Shown: piece by piece, positions 43,769 to 53,067 of the stretch
How the letters are laid out: each line of letters begins with the position of its first letter
Position numbering within the stretch: the first letter of the stretch is position 1
Assembly: GCA_043805435.1 (NCBI GenBank)
Contig: JAZDHY010000007.1
Span: forward strand, 36,295-100,294
Direction of reading: 5' to 3'
Source of the DNA: JAEXOD01 sp043805435
GTDB lineage: Bacteria > Bacteroidota > Ignavibacteria > Ignavibacteriales > Melioribacteraceae
DNA: 64,000 bases
Notes under the pieces: generated by a model
The model's input: the letters and a program-made list of their open reading frames with translations, nothing else
Databases searched by the model: none
Told to the model about the DNA's origin: nothing
Position numbers and translations under genes: made by a program

Positions 43769-46700
43769 TTATTTTAAAAGCATCATTTTTTTGGTAAGGT
43801 TAATATTGTTGCCTGTTAATTGATAGATATAAACTCCTGATGCATAATTTACAGCATTAAAAGTAACTTGATAATTACCCGGATTATATTCACCTCTTAA
43901 AGGTACATTTATTAATTGACCAAGTATATTATAAACTCTCAATTCGTAATAACCTGCTTTTGCTATACTAACTTTAATATTAGTAGTCGGATTAAATGGA
44001 TTAGGATAATTTTGACTTAATGAAAATTCGGTTGGAATAACATTAATGTCTTTTACTTCAGTTAGCGGATTATCCATGATGTAAACCCGACCATCTGATG
44101 TACCTGCATAAAGTGAACGAGTATCAGGAGATATTACAATAGAGCTAACTCCAAAACCGTTCATTCCAAAATTTTTCCATGTCGATTCGGTTACAACGTC
44201 GGAATAATAATATACACCACCATCCCAAGCACTAATAAACACGTTATCGGAAGTATCGACGGAAACAGCATAAATATAATTAGAACTGATACCGTTTTCA
44301 TGATTCCATGTTACACCGTTATCAGAAGAAGTATATAAACCATTACTATACGAACCTGCAAATAACATATCATTAGAGTTAACACCAAGTGCCCAAATAT
44401 AACTGTACGTTCCGGTTATAGGAATCCAGTTGGCAGCACCATCGTGTGTTTTGCTTATTCCGCCGCCAAAAGTTCCAACAAAAATATCGTTAGCACTATT
44501 TACGGTTAAAGCGTGAACTGCAAGACTATTTAATCCGGTATTCGATTCAACCCATGAAGTTCCGTTATCTGTTGACTTAAAAATACCCAATCCCCAAGTT
44601 CCTGCATATAAGTTTTTATTTTTATCAATCGCAAAGGCTCTTACATCGCTGCCGTCAAGACCAATAATTGTCCAGTCTGTACCATTAGTGCTCTTGTATA
44701 GTCCCGAATTGGTTGCAGCATACAAATTATTTAAGCTGTCAACTTCTAAACCCCAAATATAAGCAACATTCATATTTTCGTTAATTCTAGTCCAATTAGT
44801 ACCGCCATCATTAGAACGATAAATTTTACCGCCCCAAGTACCGGCCAATAAATTTCCCTGCATGTCAAAAGTTAATGTCCAAATAATTTCGTTTGATGCA
44901 AACGAAGTAACTTGCTGCCATGTAGCACCACTTGGTGGTACCGATCCATTATTAGGGTCTGTTGCATAGTTAACAATTGCCACAACTTTGCTGAAATCGT
45001 CTTCGGTAATATCTCCATTATTAGGGGTTGAATCAGGATCTAACTGGTCAGAAGATTTAATTTCGGCACTATTAACAATATTAACTTCGCCCGGAATGTT
45101 TCCTACAAATAACGAGTTGTTAAATTGTCCGGCTCCAACCATCGAGTTGGCAATAAATTGACCATTTATTACACCGCTAGGATAATTTACATCAGCAAAA
45201 GGAGCAAAAACAGTGCCTTGAATATCAATATTATGAATGAATAAGTTAGTAGCTTGGTAGAAATTGTATAATACGTTAGTAGTTGTGGTACCCGATAGTA
45301 CTAAACCACCTTTCCATTCAATGCTTTCACCATTTATGTTAACCAAAACAACAGAGCTGTTTGGAACATTAATTCTCATATCATTTGCACCCGATAGAAC
45401 TTCTCCGCTTATTTCGAATACGTTAATAAAAGGATTGTTTCCGGTTAAATAAATACAACCATATTGCAAGCTATCCGTACCGTTTTGAGCATTTGTACTT
45501 AACTGTGCAGATAGTTCTTGTAATTGTATTTTTGCGGCATTAAAATCAATTGGAGAATCTTTTCTTAATACTCCATCAGTAATACTTACAACCATTTGCG
45601 GTAAATTAGTGTTGTTTCCGTAAACCGCATTTCCGCCATAAACACCACCGGAAATAAATGTAAGATTTCCGCCAACAACTAAAACATCTTCCGCACCATT
45701 TGAATTTGGTAATGGATATCCAACACTATAATTTGAAAAATAAGCATCTCCACCAACAGCAAGTTTTCCTTCGGTATCGGAAGAAGGCTGGCTCATATTT
45801 CCTAAAACAAAAACATTAAATCCGGTTGCTGCACCAAAATTTACAATACTATTACCGGCAACACTAGTTTTAACCTTAACCGAGATAGAAAGATCGGCCG
45901 ATTGGTTAGCGTTGACGGTTCCAACTGTCCAAATTCCGGTATTAAAATCATAACTTCCTTGTGACGCGGTTGCGGATAAAAATTCGATACTGTTTGGTAA
46001 TACATCCGAAACAGTTACATTTGTAGCAGCTGAAGTACCTGCATTACTTAAAGTTAAACCATAAGTAATTGTTTCACCCGGTTCAGGATTGTTTTTGTTA
46101 ACAGTTTTTACCAAACTTAAATCTGCTTGTTGAATTTGTGGAATTTCGTACAAACCTGCATCAACAGATAAATTTGTTTGACCGGCAACAAGTGTATAAC
46201 ATCCTGTTTTTCCTGTTGTCAAATCAGCATCCGAATCGGACAAATCGTTTAATCCGGCGTCTTTTGGACTAAACATAAAATTTTCGGGTAAAATAAACTT
46301 AATATAATAATCGCCAACAGGAATATTTTCAAAAAGATATTTCCCGAGATTATTGGTTGCAGTTGAGGAAACAAATACATTACTGCAAGTGTAAAGCTTA
46401 ACCGTTACATTGTTGATGCCCAATTCGTTTTGGTTTTGAATACCGTCTTTATTGGTATCGTTCCAAACATAATCACCAATTGAAGCAATTTGTGGAGTTG
46501 GAATATACAAACCTGCATCCCAGCTTAAATCCGTTTCGTTTGCGCTAAGAGTTGTACAAACCGTTTTGCCTGTCACAATGTCAATATCCGAATCTTTTTC
46601 GGAATTAGCACCTTGGTTTTTGGGCGAAAAAACATAACTGTCTAAAAGATTAACCTTAACATAATAATCACCCGGTGTAATATTTTCAAAATAATATACA

Positions 46701-47635
46701 CCAAAATTGTCAGTAACTACTGAACTAACAAAACTATTATTGCAATTATATAATGATACTGTAACTCCTGCAATTCCGGTTTCGTTACTATCTTGAATTC
46801 CGTCTTGATTTTCATCGTTCCAAACAAAATTACCTATTTTTGCTGTTAAAATATAAATTCCGGCATCCCATGAATTGTCAGTTTCTCCATTAGAAAGAGT
46901 AGTGACAACTGTTTTTCCGGTGGTTGGGTCAACATCCGAATCCAGTTCGTTATTGCTGCCCTGATCTTTAAGAGTAAATGCATATCCGGCAGGTAAACCA
47001 AATTTTACATAATAATCACCCGGTGTGAGATTTAAAAAACTATAAATTCCCGTGTTTGATGTTTGCATTTCAGCAATAAATACATTTGAAGAGTTATATA
47101 ATTTTACATTAACATCGGCAACTCCGGGTTCGTTAGTATCTTGAATTCCATCTTGATCCAAATCCAAAAAAACTTTATTGCCTAAAGCTGCGGGTGTTTG
47201 CACATCGCAATCAGGTCCCGGGATGTTTCCATAGTAATTGGTTGTTCCGGCTTTTACGGCCGCCTGTACATTTACTACAGGATAAATACCGGATAATGCA
47301 AAAGTAAAAGTTTTTGTTCCGTTAATGGAAACAGATACATCCCATTTAATGCCATAAACACCTGTTCTGGGATCGGTATTAACCTCGTAATTGTAATTAG
47401 AGGAAACAACGTGATGGTCCGGGCATAAAGCCACAACCCAATGTGATAAATCTTTACCGTTGCCGTCTCCGGTTACTTTATAACTAAATGTGGTTGTGTT
47501 TGCTTGATAGTTATAAGTTACACCTAAAAAATCAATTTGATAATCTCCTACCTTCTGTGCTTCAATTTTAGCAGAAACTAAAAAAGAAAAAGTTAACAGT
47601 AGAAGCAAGAAAAATGTATTAATATGTTTGTTCAT
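43769..47635 (-). CDS. T9SS-exported mosaic protein: SdrD B-like, DUF11, choice-of-anchor A, Asp-box propeller
   Basis: A 1288-residue surface or secreted protein. A signal peptide ends near 27 (...SAKIEAQ) and is followed by an unrecognised N-terminal domain (to about 145). Three SdrD B-like repeats come next (about 150-261, 265-372, 385-495), each opening with a calcium-type loop such as DLDQDGIQDTNEPG or DTNKDGIQNQNELG. Then come a DUF11 domain (about 503-600, ADLSLVKTVN, ETITYGLTLSNAG), a choice-of-anchor A domain (about 603-835, FNVFVLGNMSQ, GKLAVGGDAYF) and an Asp-box/sortilin-like propeller (about 905-1190, repeated STDNGTSW and SNDGGTNW). A T9SS type A sorting domain ends it (LSQNYPNPFNPTTNIKVSI, KKMMLLK). 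It is likely a stalk-like adhesin or matrix protein. No catalytic motif is seen. Confidence 0.88.
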   Translation of the reverse strand: MNKHINTFFLLLLLTFSFLVSAKIEAQKVGDYQIDFLGVTYNYQANTTTFSYKVTGDGNGKDLSHWVVALCPDHHVVSSNYNYEVNTDPRTGVYGIKWDVSVSINGTKTFTFALSGIYPVVNVQAAVKAGTTNYYGNIPGPDCDVQTPAALGNKVFLDLDQDGIQDTNEPGVADVNVKLYNSSNVFIAEMQTSNTGIYSFLNLTPGDYYVKFGLPAGYAFTLKDQGSNNELDSDVDPTTGKTVVTTLSNGETDNSWDAGIYILTAKIGNFVWNDENQDGIQDSNETGIAGVTVSLYNCNNSFVSSVVTDNFGVYYFENITPGDYYVKVNLLDSYVFSPKNQGANSEKDSDIDIVTGKTVCTTLSANETDLSWDAGLYIPTPQIASIGDYVWNDTNKDGIQNQNELGINNVTVKLYTCSNVFVSSTATNNLGKYLFENIPVGDYYIKFILPENFMFSPKDAGLNDLSDSDADLTTGKTGCYTLVAGQTNLSVDAGLYEIPQIQQADLSLVKTVNKNNPEPGETITYGLTLSNAGTSAATNVTVSDVLPNSIEFLSATASQGSYDFNTGIWTVGTVNANQSADLSISVKVKTSVAGNSIVNFGAATGFNVFVLGNMSQPSSDTEGKLAVGGDAYFSNYSVGYPLPNSNGAEDVLVVGGNLTFISGGVYGGNAVYGNNTNLPQMVVSITDGVLRKDSPIDFNAAKIQLQELSAQLSTNAQNGTDSLQYGCIYLTGNNPFINVFEISGEVLSGANDMRINVPNSSVVLVNINGESIEWKGGLVLSGTTTTNVLYNFYQATNLFIHNIDIQGTVFAPFADVNYPSGVINGQFIANSMVGAGQFNNSLFVGNIPGEVNIVNSAEIKSSDQLDPDSTPNNGDITEDDFSKVVAIVNYATDPNNGSVPPSGATWQQVTSFASNEIIWTLTFDMQGNLLAGTWGGKIYRSNDGGTNWTRINENMNVAYIWGLEVDSLNNLYAATNSGLYKSTNGTDWTIIGLDGSDVRAFAIDKNKNLYAGTWGLGIFKSTDNGTSWVESNTGLNSLAVHALTVNSANDIFVGTFGGGISKTHDGAANWIPITGTYSYIWALGVNSNDMLFAGSYSNGLYTSSDNGVTWNHENGISSNYIYAVSVDTSDNVFISAWDGGVYYYSDVVTESTWKNFGMNGFGVSSIVISPDTRSLYAGTSDGRVYIMDNPLTEVKDINVIPTEFSLSQNYPNPFNPTTNIKVSIAKAGYYELRVYNILGQLINVPLRGEYNPGNYQVTFNAVNYASGVYIYQLTGNNINLTKKMMLLK

Positions 47636-47894
47636 ATATTCACCTATATTTAAAGTTATTAATTTTCATAGAAAAATTTGTGCAAAAAAAAACAGCAGAA
47701 AAGAGCGTTTTTTAATTAAAATACTGTATTATTTTAGTATAATTAAAAATATTGTATTTAAATAAGACATAAACTTAAAAATTTTATCGTATACATATAT
47801 AGTCGAAAATAATAATAAATTTTAAAGTTTTAACCACTTTAAAATTATTAAAATCGCTCGATAATAATATAAAAAAAACACATGGATGTGTAAA

Positions 47895-48785
47895 ATGGCA
47901 CTTAATATTAGCACAAGCGATATAACAAATTATCTACCTTTATATTTTACAGACAAATTACTAAAAACCAATTCAAAAATTACAACTTCAAGTACTACTT
48001 TTGAAGACGTTTCTGCAATTTCGGAAATGGGAAAACAAATATCCAAGCTGCCGTTTATTATTGGCGGTTCCAATGCCGTGTTAAGTAAAGATGGTATTAA
48101 ATTCGACTTGGCTTATTCGGATAACGAAGTTTTAGATTTACACGCAAATGGCTTTTATTCGTTAAAAGAAAAAAAACTAGAAACAAATTTTAGTTTTATT
48201 TATTCAAAAGATGTTACAGAAGACGGAATTACAAAAACAAAAAAGTATCAAGTAAATTTTGGGTTTAACTTTAAAACCGGAAGCGAACTTTCTGTTCAAA
48301 AAAGTGAATCGAAAGAAGACATAATCAAATTTATGAAAAGAATAGTAAGCAGAGTTATGGATATTGGTGGAGATAAAAATAAAAAATTAACAGGAATAGT
48401 TTTTGAAGATGAAGACTTAAAAGATTTAATGAGTATTGATGATTCCTCTAAACCGGGGCAAAGTTTAAAAGAACTAATTTATATGATACTTACTTTAGCT
48501 TTGTTTAAGGAATTAATGACTAAAAAGAAAGATGCCGAAGAAATTTTACTAACACCAAAACGCGAAAAGGAAGAAACAACCCAAATCAAACTAAACGAAA
48601 ATGAAGATTTAGAAATGACACTTTCAATACAGGAAATAATTGAAGAAAATACGGAAGAAGCTTTAGAGGTAACACAAATTGAAAACAAGGAAGTAACAGT
48701 AAATGATACTGTACAAAACACTACACAACAGGAAACAGTAACCAACGATATTATTGGTGCTGCACCACAGGAACTGGTAGGGTAA
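47895..48785 (+). CDS. Unrecognised cytoplasmic protein convergent with a histidine kinase
   Basis: About 296 residues that I do not recognise. It has no signal peptide or membrane helix. Residues about 50-140 form a beta-rich domain (AVLSKDGIKFDLAYSD, FYSLKEKKLETNFSFIYSKD, KYQVNFGFNFKTGSELSV). Residues about 140-215 are helical (KEDIIKFMKRIVSRVMD, SLKELIYMILTLALFKEL), and the last about 80 residues are an acidic low-complexity tail rich in Glu, Thr and Asn. The start at 47895 is preferred because GGA lies 8 bases upstream; 47886 is also possible. Its last 35 bases overlap the 3' end of the convergent kinase gene. Function unknown. Confidence 0.6.
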   Translation: MALNISTSDITNYLPLYFTDKLLKTNSKITTSSTTFEDVSAISEMGKQISKLPFIIGGSNAVLSKDGIKFDLAYSDNEVLDLHANGFYSLKEKKLETNFSFIYSKDVTEDGITKTKKYQVNFGFNFKTGSELSVQKSESKEDIIKFMKRIVSRVMDIGGDKNKKLTGIVFEDEDLKDLMSIDDSSKPGQSLKELIYMILTLALFKELMTKKKDAEEILLTPKREKEETTQIKLNENEDLEMTLSIQEIIEENTEEALEVTQIENKEVTVNDTVQNTTQQETVTNDIIGAAPQELVG

Positions 48786-50442
48786 AATAAAACCTACTTC
48801 CAACATTTAATGTGCTTTCAACAAAAATTTTTCCGCCATTTGTTTCAACTAATTCCTTACATAAAATTAAACCTAGTCCACTCCCTTTTTCATCGTTTGT
48901 TCCAAGGGTGGTCACATGCTCGTCAATTTTAAACAGTTTATTCAAGTTGGTTTCTTTAATTCCATTTCCTGTATCAATAATAGAAACCTCAATAAAATTT
49001 TCCTTTTGAATTGCACTAATAGTTATTGAACCGTTTTGTGGAGTAAATTTAAGGGCGTTTGAAACAAGATTTCTTATAACGGTATCAATCATATTGGAGT
49101 CGGCAAAAACCAAAATGTCTCTTTTGACCATACTATTTAAAAATATTGATTTTGCCTTGGCGTTTTCTTCAAAAAGACTAATTATTTCGGTACAAACTTC
49201 AAAAAGTTTAATTGAAGTCGGATTAAATGGCATCCTTCCGGTTTGAATTCTTGCCCAGCTTAATAAATTTTCCAAAAGACTGAATATTTTTTTAGATGTA
49301 TTATATATGGTATGAATAGATTCTTTTAATTCTTCTCTTGAAAAGTTTTCAAAATCCTCTTCAATAATTTCCGTATATCCAATTAATGTAGTAAATGGCG
49401 ATCTTAAATCGTGTGCTATTATGGAAAAAAATTTGTCTTTACTTGCATTTAATTCTTTTAATTTTTCTTCACTATCTTCTAATTTAAGATTAAGTTCTAC
49501 AAGCTCGTAGGCATGTTGCTCAACCATATCGCGGCTTAAAGCAAGTTCCTCAACATATTTTTTTTGATCTTCTTCAAGTTTTTTACGGTTGGTTATATCG
49601 GCTAAAATGCCAATAGATCCAATAATTTTACCGGTTTCATTATACCAAGGGTTAGAATGGTCGCGCAGCCATTTTAAATTACCCGCTTTATCTTTAATAA
49701 GGTAGTCGGCATTATACTCGTCAATGTTTCGCTCAATTCTTCTGTTTCTCATCTGCTCTAAAGAATAATCATCAATTGTTTCTACTTGTTTTACAATTGA
49801 CGGGAATTTAATTTTATTTATCTCCTTAAGAGTATAACCTGTAATTTTTTGAAAAGCAGGATTAAGATAATCATACTCCATAGTTTCATATCTTAAACGG
49901 TAAATAATATCACCGCTGCTTTCCGAAACAATTTTAAACTTTTCTTCGGATTCCAACAATGCCTTTTGAGCGGCTTTCATTTCCGTAATATCCGAAATAT
50001 GAACAATGTAATTTATCGGTTCTTTTTTTTCGCTAAAAATTGTAGCAATATTTGTTAATCCTATTAAAATTAAATGATTTTGAGTAAACACTTCAATTTC
50101 AAAAGGACGTATAGATATGCCCATTTTATGTTCTTCAATTTTAGCAAAAAGGTTCTTTTTGGTTTTAAGCGTAAAAATTGGTAACCCCGAAGCATCGCTT
50201 TTAATTAATTGGTGATGGGGTATCCCAAGCCAATCACATACTTTATCATTTGCATCAACAATTAATCCGGTAGTGTCTAAAAGAATTATTGCATCGGGAG
50301 AAGAATCGAATATTTTACGAAACTTGATGTTGTCATCCAAATTTGGAGACTGGCTTTTTTTATAAGCTGCAAGTTCGTTTTTTAGCAGATTATTTTCCTC
50401 TTCAAGCGTTTTAATTCTATCATTAATAATATTTTCTGTCAT
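48751..50442 (-). CDS. PAS sensor histidine kinase
   Basis: A 563-residue kinase with no membrane segment. A short coiled coil (about 8-30, IKTLEEENNLLKNELAAYKK) leads into PAS 1 (about 40-155, SSPDAIILLDTTGLIVDAND) and PAS 2 with PAC (about 165-285, LKWLRDHSNPWYNETGKIIG). A second coiled coil (about 285-335) leads to the phospho-acceptor motif FFSIIAHDLRSPFTTLIGY with His344. The ATPase domain has NLVSNALKF, DTGNGI and GSGLGLILCKEL. It has no receiver domain and no adjacent response regulator. The 3' end overlaps the convergent gene by 35 bases. It lies back-to-back with the ABC-transport-like genes at 50.7 kb and might regulate them, but that is only positional inference. Confidence 0.9.
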   Translation of the reverse strand: MTENIINDRIKTLEEENNLLKNELAAYKKSQSPNLDDNIKFRKIFDSSPDAIILLDTTGLIVDANDKVCDWLGIPHHQLIKSDASGLPIFTLKTKKNLFAKIEEHKMGISIRPFEIEVFTQNHLILIGLTNIATIFSEKKEPINYIVHISDITEMKAAQKALLESEEKFKIVSESSGDIIYRLRYETMEYDYLNPAFQKITGYTLKEINKIKFPSIVKQVETIDDYSLEQMRNRRIERNIDEYNADYLIKDKAGNLKWLRDHSNPWYNETGKIIGSIGILADITNRKKLEEDQKKYVEELALSRDMVEQHAYELVELNLKLEDSEEKLKELNASKDKFFSIIAHDLRSPFTTLIGYTEIIEEDFENFSREELKESIHTIYNTSKKIFSLLENLLSWARIQTGRMPFNPTSIKLFEVCTEIISLFEENAKAKSIFLNSMVKRDILVFADSNMIDTVIRNLVSNALKFTPQNGSITISAIQKENFIEVSIIDTGNGIKETNLNKLFKIDEHVTTLGTNDEKGSGLGLILCKELVETNGGKIFVESTLNVGSRFYFTLPVPVVQHQ

Positions 50443-50673
50443 AAGAGCATAGTATAGTTAATAATCATTTTGGTAATTTACAATTTACAAAATACTAAAC
50501 TTATAAGCATTATTATTTTTTTAAATATTCATTTTCTATCCCATTTAGAGTAATATTAAATGTATTTTACATCACAGCTATTTTTAAAGCCTTTATTATA
50601 TTAAAATAATTTAATAAATTACTATGTTATAATTAGGATTTTAAAGGTTAGCAATAAATAAAACGGAGTTTTT

Positions 50674-53043
50674 ATGAAATTGAGATTAATATTAGTGTTT
50701 GTATTGTTTTATGCGGTGGGATGTTCTACTTTTAAAGAGTTAGTGCCAGATCCTGAATTGAGCCCAATAGAGAAAGGATATATACAATTAAAGGATGATG
50801 ATGAAAATTTTGAACTTAAAAAGGGTGATAAATATTTTATCAAGTTTCCAAAAGCTATTGAAAAGAATTTTTATGTTATATTAAGCACCTCGGGTAAACC
50901 CTCAATAACTTCCTACTTTACCGATTTTTTTGATGACGGAAAAGGTGATATAAAAAAACTTACCGATGAAAGTAACGGTATTGATAGTTTGTTAGTTTAT
51001 AGAATAGGACAAGATAAAGAGTTTTATTATTGGGTTATTGAAGATGTAAAAAATGACATACTTTTAAGCATGAATTATAGGTATTCTCCAATCTGGAGAT
51101 TTAAATTTGAAGTAAAATATGCCGATTACAAACAAATACTTAACGAAAACATTACCAACAGATCAATTTATAAAGCAATAAGTATAAATTATAATTTTGA
51201 CAATTTTGATTTTGATAAAGAACTTTCCACGCTGAACAGAAGAAAAGAAAATATCGAAAAAATGAATAGAGAATTGGATGAATTAAAAAACATCTTTCCC
51301 GATAATATTGCCAATACCGGAGATGCGGCTTATAAAAATTATATTGATTTAAGAGGTAATGTTGATGATGAATTGGAGTTTTTGAAGAACTACAATCTGG
51401 TATTAACTTGCTTTAAAAGCGTGGATGAGTCTAAAAACAACTTTGGAACATTTTTGGATGCCAATGAAAAAATGTTAGAGATGTTGACATATCCAAACAG
51501 GTTTACTGCCGGAGTTACCGAAAAAGCTAAAAAGGAATTTGCACAAAAATTAGCAGGTGCCTATAATTATTATTATTCAATTTTGCAGAAGAAAAATGAT
51601 ATTAAACCATTCAACTTCAATCCGGGTATTAGTAATGTAGAAAAATTGTACAAACTTTGTTCAAAAGTTGTTCCTGCCGATTTTACGGATATTGCGGATT
51701 ATATTGACAAGTTTGAAAGTGAAGCAAAAAAAATGGAAGTTTATTATCATAAAGAACAAGAAATGAAGGCAGCCTTTAAAGATACTCCTTTGTGGCCAAA
51801 CAATTCATTTTATCCTAAAGTTTTAGATATTATTAGAGAAATGAAAAGTATTGTTCCGTCAGTAGAATCGGCTGAAATTGAAAGATTTAGCTCGTTAAAT
51901 TGTACGGATTTGATAAATAAAGCTGTAACAAATGCAAAAAGAAATACCATACGACTTGAACTTGGTTTTCAGGTGGCCGAAGTATTGGTGCCCAGATTAA
52001 ACAATTTGAAGCGTGATGAGATGTATAAAGATATGCTGGGTATTTTGAATGAAAACAGAGAATTGGATTATTTATTAAATCAATATACCGAACTTGATAA
52101 TTTATATATTGAACAACAAAAAGGAATTATTAGAAATAATATGAAAAAATACGGCTTTGGATTAGCCGAACAAACTTTAAGAGGGTTATTTAACGAAAAA
52201 GGATTTGTAAGCAACAAAAACATAGAACACAAAAAAAACCAGGTGGTTGAACAGTGTGAAGGGGAATTATATGAATCCGTTAAAAGATTGTCTAAAGTTT
52301 CTGTAGATTCATTTGTTGCTCGCAATCAAATGACTATTACAAACATAAAAGCTTTATACGAAGACTCTGCTTTTGTGCCTGTACATCAGTTATCATTTTC
52401 TTCAAAAGGAAGTGGTGATTTAGAAAATAAAAGAGCCCAAATTCAAAGTTATTTAGACAATATGAAATATTATCAGCTTCCGGAAAACGCAGTACGTAAT
52501 ATTTATCAAGATTTTGTTAAAAACATAAATAACCGTGGTGTTGAAAAAGCAAGAGCAATTGTGGAACATGGTCGATATTATAAAGGAACAGATAAGACCA
52601 TTAATACAATAATTGACGAATGCGATATAAATGTTCCTAAATGGATTACAAAACCTATGGATTACAGAGAGGTTTATGTTCTTCCTGTTACAACCAATAA
52701 AAGCGGAATGAATGAGTACATGTTTAAAATGCGTCTTCAAATTCCTTCTGATGCGCAATTTCCTGTATTTGATATAAACATTAAATTACCCGATGAAGTG
52801 GCAAAAAACTCGAACAATCAACAATGGTTTGAAAAAATTACCATAAACAATAATCTTATTAAAAACGAAGGCCGTGTTAAAATTACTTCACCAACTTCAT
52901 CAAACGGCTACGAAACTCAAATTTCACCGGTTCAGATGGATAAAGACGGCAAAAACGTTCTTGAAGTAAGATTTAAGTATCCCGGATTTAAAGTTTTTAA
53001 AGTTAGCGCAATGGCTCAAAAACCTATTATTAAGAAAAATTAA
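50674..53043 (+). CDS. Large lipoprotein, first gene of a divergent ABC-transport-like cluster
   Basis: A 789-residue predicted lipoprotein with leader LVFVLFYAVGC giving a lipid-anchor Cys at 17. I do not recognise a family. Residues about 25-150 look beta-rich (GDKYFIKFPKAIEKNFYVIL). A long helical, coiled-coil-prone middle follows (about 175-620, e.g. LNRRKENIEKMNRELDELKN and KEQEMKAAFKD). A beta-sandwich-like C-terminal domain comes last (about 665-789, YVLPVTTNKSGMNEYMFKMR, VLEVRFKYPGFKVFKVSAMA). GGAG lies 5 bases before the ATG. The solute-binding-like gene begins 24 bases after the stop, so they share a transcript. It may be a structural or adapter protein of that system in the periplasm or outer membrane; function unknown. 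Confidence 0.7.
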   Translation: MKLRLILVFVLFYAVGCSTFKELVPDPELSPIEKGYIQLKDDDENFELKKGDKYFIKFPKAIEKNFYVILSTSGKPSITSYFTDFFDDGKGDIKKLTDESNGIDSLLVYRIGQDKEFYYWVIEDVKNDILLSMNYRYSPIWRFKFEVKYADYKQILNENITNRSIYKAISINYNFDNFDFDKELSTLNRRKENIEKMNRELDELKNIFPDNIANTGDAAYKNYIDLRGNVDDELEFLKNYNLVLTCFKSVDESKNNFGTFLDANEKMLEMLTYPNRFTAGVTEKAKKEFAQKLAGAYNYYYSILQKKNDIKPFNFNPGISNVEKLYKLCSKVVPADFTDIADYIDKFESEAKKMEVYYHKEQEMKAAFKDTPLWPNNSFYPKVLDIIREMKSIVPSVESAEIERFSSLNCTDLINKAVTNAKRNTIRLELGFQVAEVLVPRLNNLKRDEMYKDMLGILNENRELDYLLNQYTELDNLYIEQQKGIIRNNMKKYGFGLAEQTLRGLFNEKGFVSNKNIEHKKNQVVEQCEGELYESVKRLSKVSVDSFVARNQMTITNIKALYEDSAFVPVHQLSFSSKGSGDLENKRAQIQSYLDNMKYYQLPENAVRNIYQDFVKNINNRGVEKARAIVEHGRYYKGTDKTINTIIDECDINVPKWITKPMDYREVYVLPVTTNKSGMNEYMFKMRLQIPSDAQFPVFDINIKLPDEVAKNSNNQQWFEKITINNNLIKNEGRVKITSPTSSNGYETQISPVQMDKDGKNVLEVRFKYPGFKVFKVSAMAQKPIIKKN

Positions 53044-53067
53044 TTATACGAATTGACGAGGAGTATT

